Made by a program: the position numbers and the translations under genes. The notes below the pieces were generated by a model that worked only from the letters and a program-made list of their open reading frames with translations, was not told the DNA's origin and did no database searches. Positions 60,212 through 64,000 of a stretch of 64,000 nucleotides of DNA are shown in pieces (within the stretch, counting starts at the first letter, position 1; each line of letters opens with the position of its first letter). Source of the stretch: Epiperipatus broadwayi (Eukaryota; Onychophora; Udeonychophora; Euonychophora; Peripatidae). The stretch spans positions 709,847 through 773,846 of the forward strand of contig JAQFVV010012666.1 of NCBI GenBank assembly GCA_028023455.1. Reading direction: 5' to 3'.

Positions 60212-62702
60212 TGTAACCCACACACACATCACCGCACATGTACATTATATGAGCAAATGCCCAGGGTGCCAGTTCTATTAATGAATAGAATGATTTATCA
60301 TTTTATCTGTTTATAATAAATTGTGAGACTCTTTTACTTATGTTTATCTTACATCTTTGCTCAGTAGGAGGGTACAGAAAGTTCATAACATATAGAGGAT
60401 ATAAATAAATGAAGGAAGAAATACTATAAGCTATCAAATAAAATATAATCCTTATTTATTAATTAACCAAATGATACAGGCTAGCAGAGTCTTATTTATT
60501 CCATCTAACAAAATATAATTTCAATTTGATCTCTTCCATCATCCAGTTACACTCTATAATAGCTCAATATAATTCTGACAGAATAGAAAAGCATAACACT
60601 AAATAACTCTATTGTTCAGCACATCCTAATCTAAATAGCGGAATTAATATTGATCTAGGAATATAAAATCAGATCTCAGGGAATCTATAACACAGTTCGA
60701 CTAAAGAACTATATTATCCAGTAATTTATAACTCTAAATTATAATAAGATATAATGAAATAAATTGAATAATATTTATTGGGTTAGCAATTAGATAATGT
60801 AGGAAATATGATATCTTTTACTTTCACATCACTATCTAAATAATGCACTAACTAGGCAACACTTTTATAAGTTTACCAAGTGGTAAAATATTTCATGTAA
60901 TGTTTGGATCTAGGAAACAATATTATCAGGCCTTAGCATATTTGATATCAAAGCCATAAAATAATATACTTATTTTTTGTAATAGATATATGAAGTGTGG
61001 AGGTGTGAAAACTAGAATTTGAATGCATATAAGAACAACTCGAAATACAGTTTTGAATAATAAACAAAGCATTTAGTTACACTTAAGATTGAGTTAAATG
61101 TAATTAGTTCAGAATAAGACTTTTATCTTAACTTTAAAATTTACAAACAAATTCATTAATTGAACTTTAGGATTATCCCCATTACATATTACATAATTTA
61201 TTATTGACACATTTATAAACGTAAATTAGCAAACAAATTATACCTTAATAGTCTGACTTTGAATATCCAGGCTATCTAAATAATTTTTATCAAAATACAA
61301 CACTGAATAATTAATACATTATATTATTGGGCACAATATACACTTTTGAGAGGATATTCTATCAATTGTTGGGATAAAGCACATTAATACACTTGGCTAT
61401 CAAGAGAACAGCTTTCAATAACTTAATTAGATGGTCACTTTAAATAACTACACTTTTCAGACACAGCAATAAAATCATACTCATTCTGATGATTTTTATG
61501 ATCTCTAACATGTGACAAATTAATATGAGATGTTTTAAAACATTTATTTCCTATTTTAAGTTTAACAATATTATATTTTATATAGCGATATTATTTACAT
61601 TATGCGTGTGTGTCATACCTTAAGCAGTAATAAAAGAAAACTATCTTTTCTACACATTATCAATTTATTCAGGAATTATTAAATAATTATTTAATTTCGG
61701 ACAATGTCATAGACCAACCAACAAATAGAACACTATATCTATTCTAATATTCCAATAAAGAATTTAAATTAACTATTTATCCAACCACTGACTGAATTTC
61801 ACAGAGCTATATTTTTATGATAATACAAGCTAGACGTTCAAGAGGCGTCCAGCACATGAGAAGTGAGCAAACTCTTTAAGTAATACGTCAACAATAACTT
61901 ATTTGTATCTGAAATACACTATTGGTGGAATTTTTCTCATCACCAAACAAACAATGGGAAAAAGTCACTTGACTTCATAAATATTTCATAATACGTACGT
62001 ATACAATCTAAAATAGGCTCTACTCATGGCAAAATACTTAAAACTATACTAAGGGAAAAATTATCTCATCCCTACAAATATAGAACGTATCAAGAATAAT
62101 TTCCTTTCAAACGGCTCCTCTACATAACTAACATCATACGCTAACAGATAAATACACACAGATAAATCATTCATCCCTTCAATTCTTTAGAATATGACAA
62201 CATATGAAATTTATATTGAGAAATAGTCATGAAATTAAATGTTTACTAAGTAAATAAACGAATTGCACAAGACAGACACACACATGCATAAATAAAAGTA
62301 GGAAAAGCAATTCTAAATTATGTAATATGCAAACAATACGGTAAGTAAATGATACATTAAAATATAACTTTTAATTTGGAACAGACTTTTAGCTGTTTAG
62401 AATTTAAATATAATAACTATTACGAACTAAGTTTCTTTGCTATCTCTGATATGTTATTTCTTTCATACGCTCACTACTCTGAAAGATAAAACTCTCACTT
62501 TGAGATAAAGAAAATATATAAAATAAAATAAACACCTCTCTTGAATAATATACCAAAGAAAATATATATTTCAACTTCATAAAAGAAAACAAATATTTAA
62601 GCAATAATATTTTACTAGCATATTCCCCAATTTGTGAACATGATTTTCCGTGATGGTCTAGAAGTTCATAAACTAGCATAAGTATATAAGCAACATATAA
62701 CA
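60212..62702. other. Anonymous AT-rich DNA, possibly starting at an LTR end
   Basis: It begins TGTAACCCACACACAC after (AT)n but has no second copy in the window and no recognised gene. Frames are short and AT-driven. It would be a minus-strand LTR if the terminus is genuine. Confidence 0.3.
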
Positions 62703-62719
62703 CTAAATCTGTCTATCTA

Positions 62720-62773
<54 letters not shown>

Positions 62774-62790
62774 TAGATAGAGAGATTTAG
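62703..62790. repeat. Palindrome with (AT)n core
   Basis: Arms CTAAATCTGTCTATCTATGA (62703) and its reverse complement (ending 62790), with one mismatch, enclose about 46 bp of AT. The whole block can fold on itself. Confidence 0.8.
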
Positions 62791-64000
62791 TATATATATA
62801 CCATTATCAATAAATAAAAAAAAATAAAAGTCACTCTTAACAATAAATAAAAAAATAAAAGTCCCTCTTCTTTTAAACTTGGAAAAAAAACATATATTCA
62901 CTTGCAAAGTTCCGTTCCAAGCTTACCGAATGATATGGAGATGAATCCCAAAATGAGTGCGTGTTTAATACGAATATGAAACATAAAATAAATTCTTGTA
63001 GGAAAAAACAGTTATAATTCACAATTAATTTAGTAAATCTCTAATGTTCTTTAGCAAAAGCTAATAGAGTTTACTTATATATCTCATTCAACAATAAATA
63101 TTTATAGTAATAAAGACATGGAAAGACAGTTTCAGCTAGCAATTGGTATACTCTGTTATTTATTTTTAATCACTTCTAGGGTATTTAATTCAACGATAAC
63201 ATAACATATTTTTCTACAGAAAAACTACTCGCTTCCATTATTTATTAGTCAACCACTACATTATTAATTTTACCAAGTTGTTAATAATTGTCCACATAAA
63301 ATTTGTATATCTTTAACAGTAATATTTTATTTTCCAATATCAACGTATTATCGAAGAGAACACATAAAAATTATACAATATTAAAGTCCTTCAATTTGAT
63401 CTAGGCATATATTTTTGTAGATAATAGGATTCAATTATTCTGGGTAAGTCATACATTTATCTTCTTTTAATAAAAGACATATTAATAATAGCATAAATAA
63501 GAAATAAGGTTAGCATTCTGAAGTAATTTTAAATATAGCATGATAAATATGCACATCCTTTTAATTTCAACTTAACCTTTGTATGTGTAAAATATAAGTT
63601 AAACAGAGAGCTTATCAAGGTAAATTTTGTTAAAAAAGTTTACATGTGCTTCCATGATGAAACACTATAGAGTTCACACAATGTAGTTAAGGAATTATAA
63701 AGTTCATGCATTTTAGTATTCTTCTTAAGAGAGATAAATAAGAGTAAATGAAATAACATAAGTTTAACAGTAGAGAAACATCTTTAAAACAAAATGAAAG
63801 TGTTAATTTAAATGTTTTAAGTAGACAAAAGAAATGAGATTGATACCTTCTTTATATTTCATTCAGCCATTCTCCTATAAAGCTTTAAATGTCTGAAGTT
63901 CCTATAATGAGCTTTATAAAAAGGCTGTTTTAGAGTTTCACTTTAAACCGTTTTGGAAAGAGATATAATCGATAGCAGCAGAAATGAAAAGTACACTTGT
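62791..64000. other. Anonymous AT-rich DNA
   Basis: No gene, repeat boundary or RNA motif recognised on either strand. Confidence 0.5.

Overview
This window looks like strongly AT-rich intergenic DNA of a large, repeat-laden metazoan genome. The evidence is long (AT)n and (ATT)n microsatellites, RTE-like non-LTR retrotransposons, Penelope-like elements, Ty3/gypsy-type LTR elements with unusually long LTRs, hairpin MITE-like insertions and one scaffold gap. I see no convincing host gene, rRNA gene, functional tRNA or CRISPR array. The species cannot be fixed from the sequence. Penelope-like elements with GIY-YIG ends, RTE LINEs and gypsy elements together fit an invertebrate such as a mollusc or another large-genome animal, but that is inference.

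Layout. 1-880: minus-strand relic of an LTR element with a protease-like motif. 885-2875: RTE-like LINE relic whose 5' piece is inverted. 2880-4760: a head-to-head inverted pair of Penelope-like relics. 5594-21656: a degenerate gypsy element in the order long LTR, gag-PR-RT-RNase H-IN, long LTR, then a second gag start, cut off at an (AT)n tract. 21657-27500: microsatellites, a perfect hairpin and anonymous AT-rich DNA. 27507-31270: an RTE LINE fragment and a Penelope endonuclease relic, bracketed by inverted copies of a roughly 100-bp Penelope-type terminus and by (AT)n. 31272-38214: a complete-looking gag-only LTR element with 1.8-kb LTRs, a tRNA-Pro-like PBS and no recognisable pol. 38245-42962: a diverged solo LTR. 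43097-46216: a probable further solo LTR. 46245-53943: two copies of a roughly 3.8-kb LTR facing each other as a 7.7-kb palindrome. The right copy is the 3' LTR of a young, internally deleted minus-strand element that continues through a gag-like region, a pol tail, a PBS at about 56605-56625 and a 5' LTR from 56628 into a 500-N gap. 58638-64000: anonymous AT-rich DNA with a tRNA-like SINE head and more (AT)n tracts.

How the parts fit. Nothing here forms a pathway. The unifying theme is retroelements sitting in alternating (AT)n tracts: LTR ends of the form ...TTACA or ...TACA abut (AT)n, which then abuts the TG start of the next LTR. Two of the elements keep LTRs, PBS, leader, gag-like sequence and PPT but lack protease, RT, RNase H and integrase, so they could only have moved with proteins supplied in trans. 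The gag-like ORF of the young element contains two nested sets of internal tandem repeats that I do not recognise.
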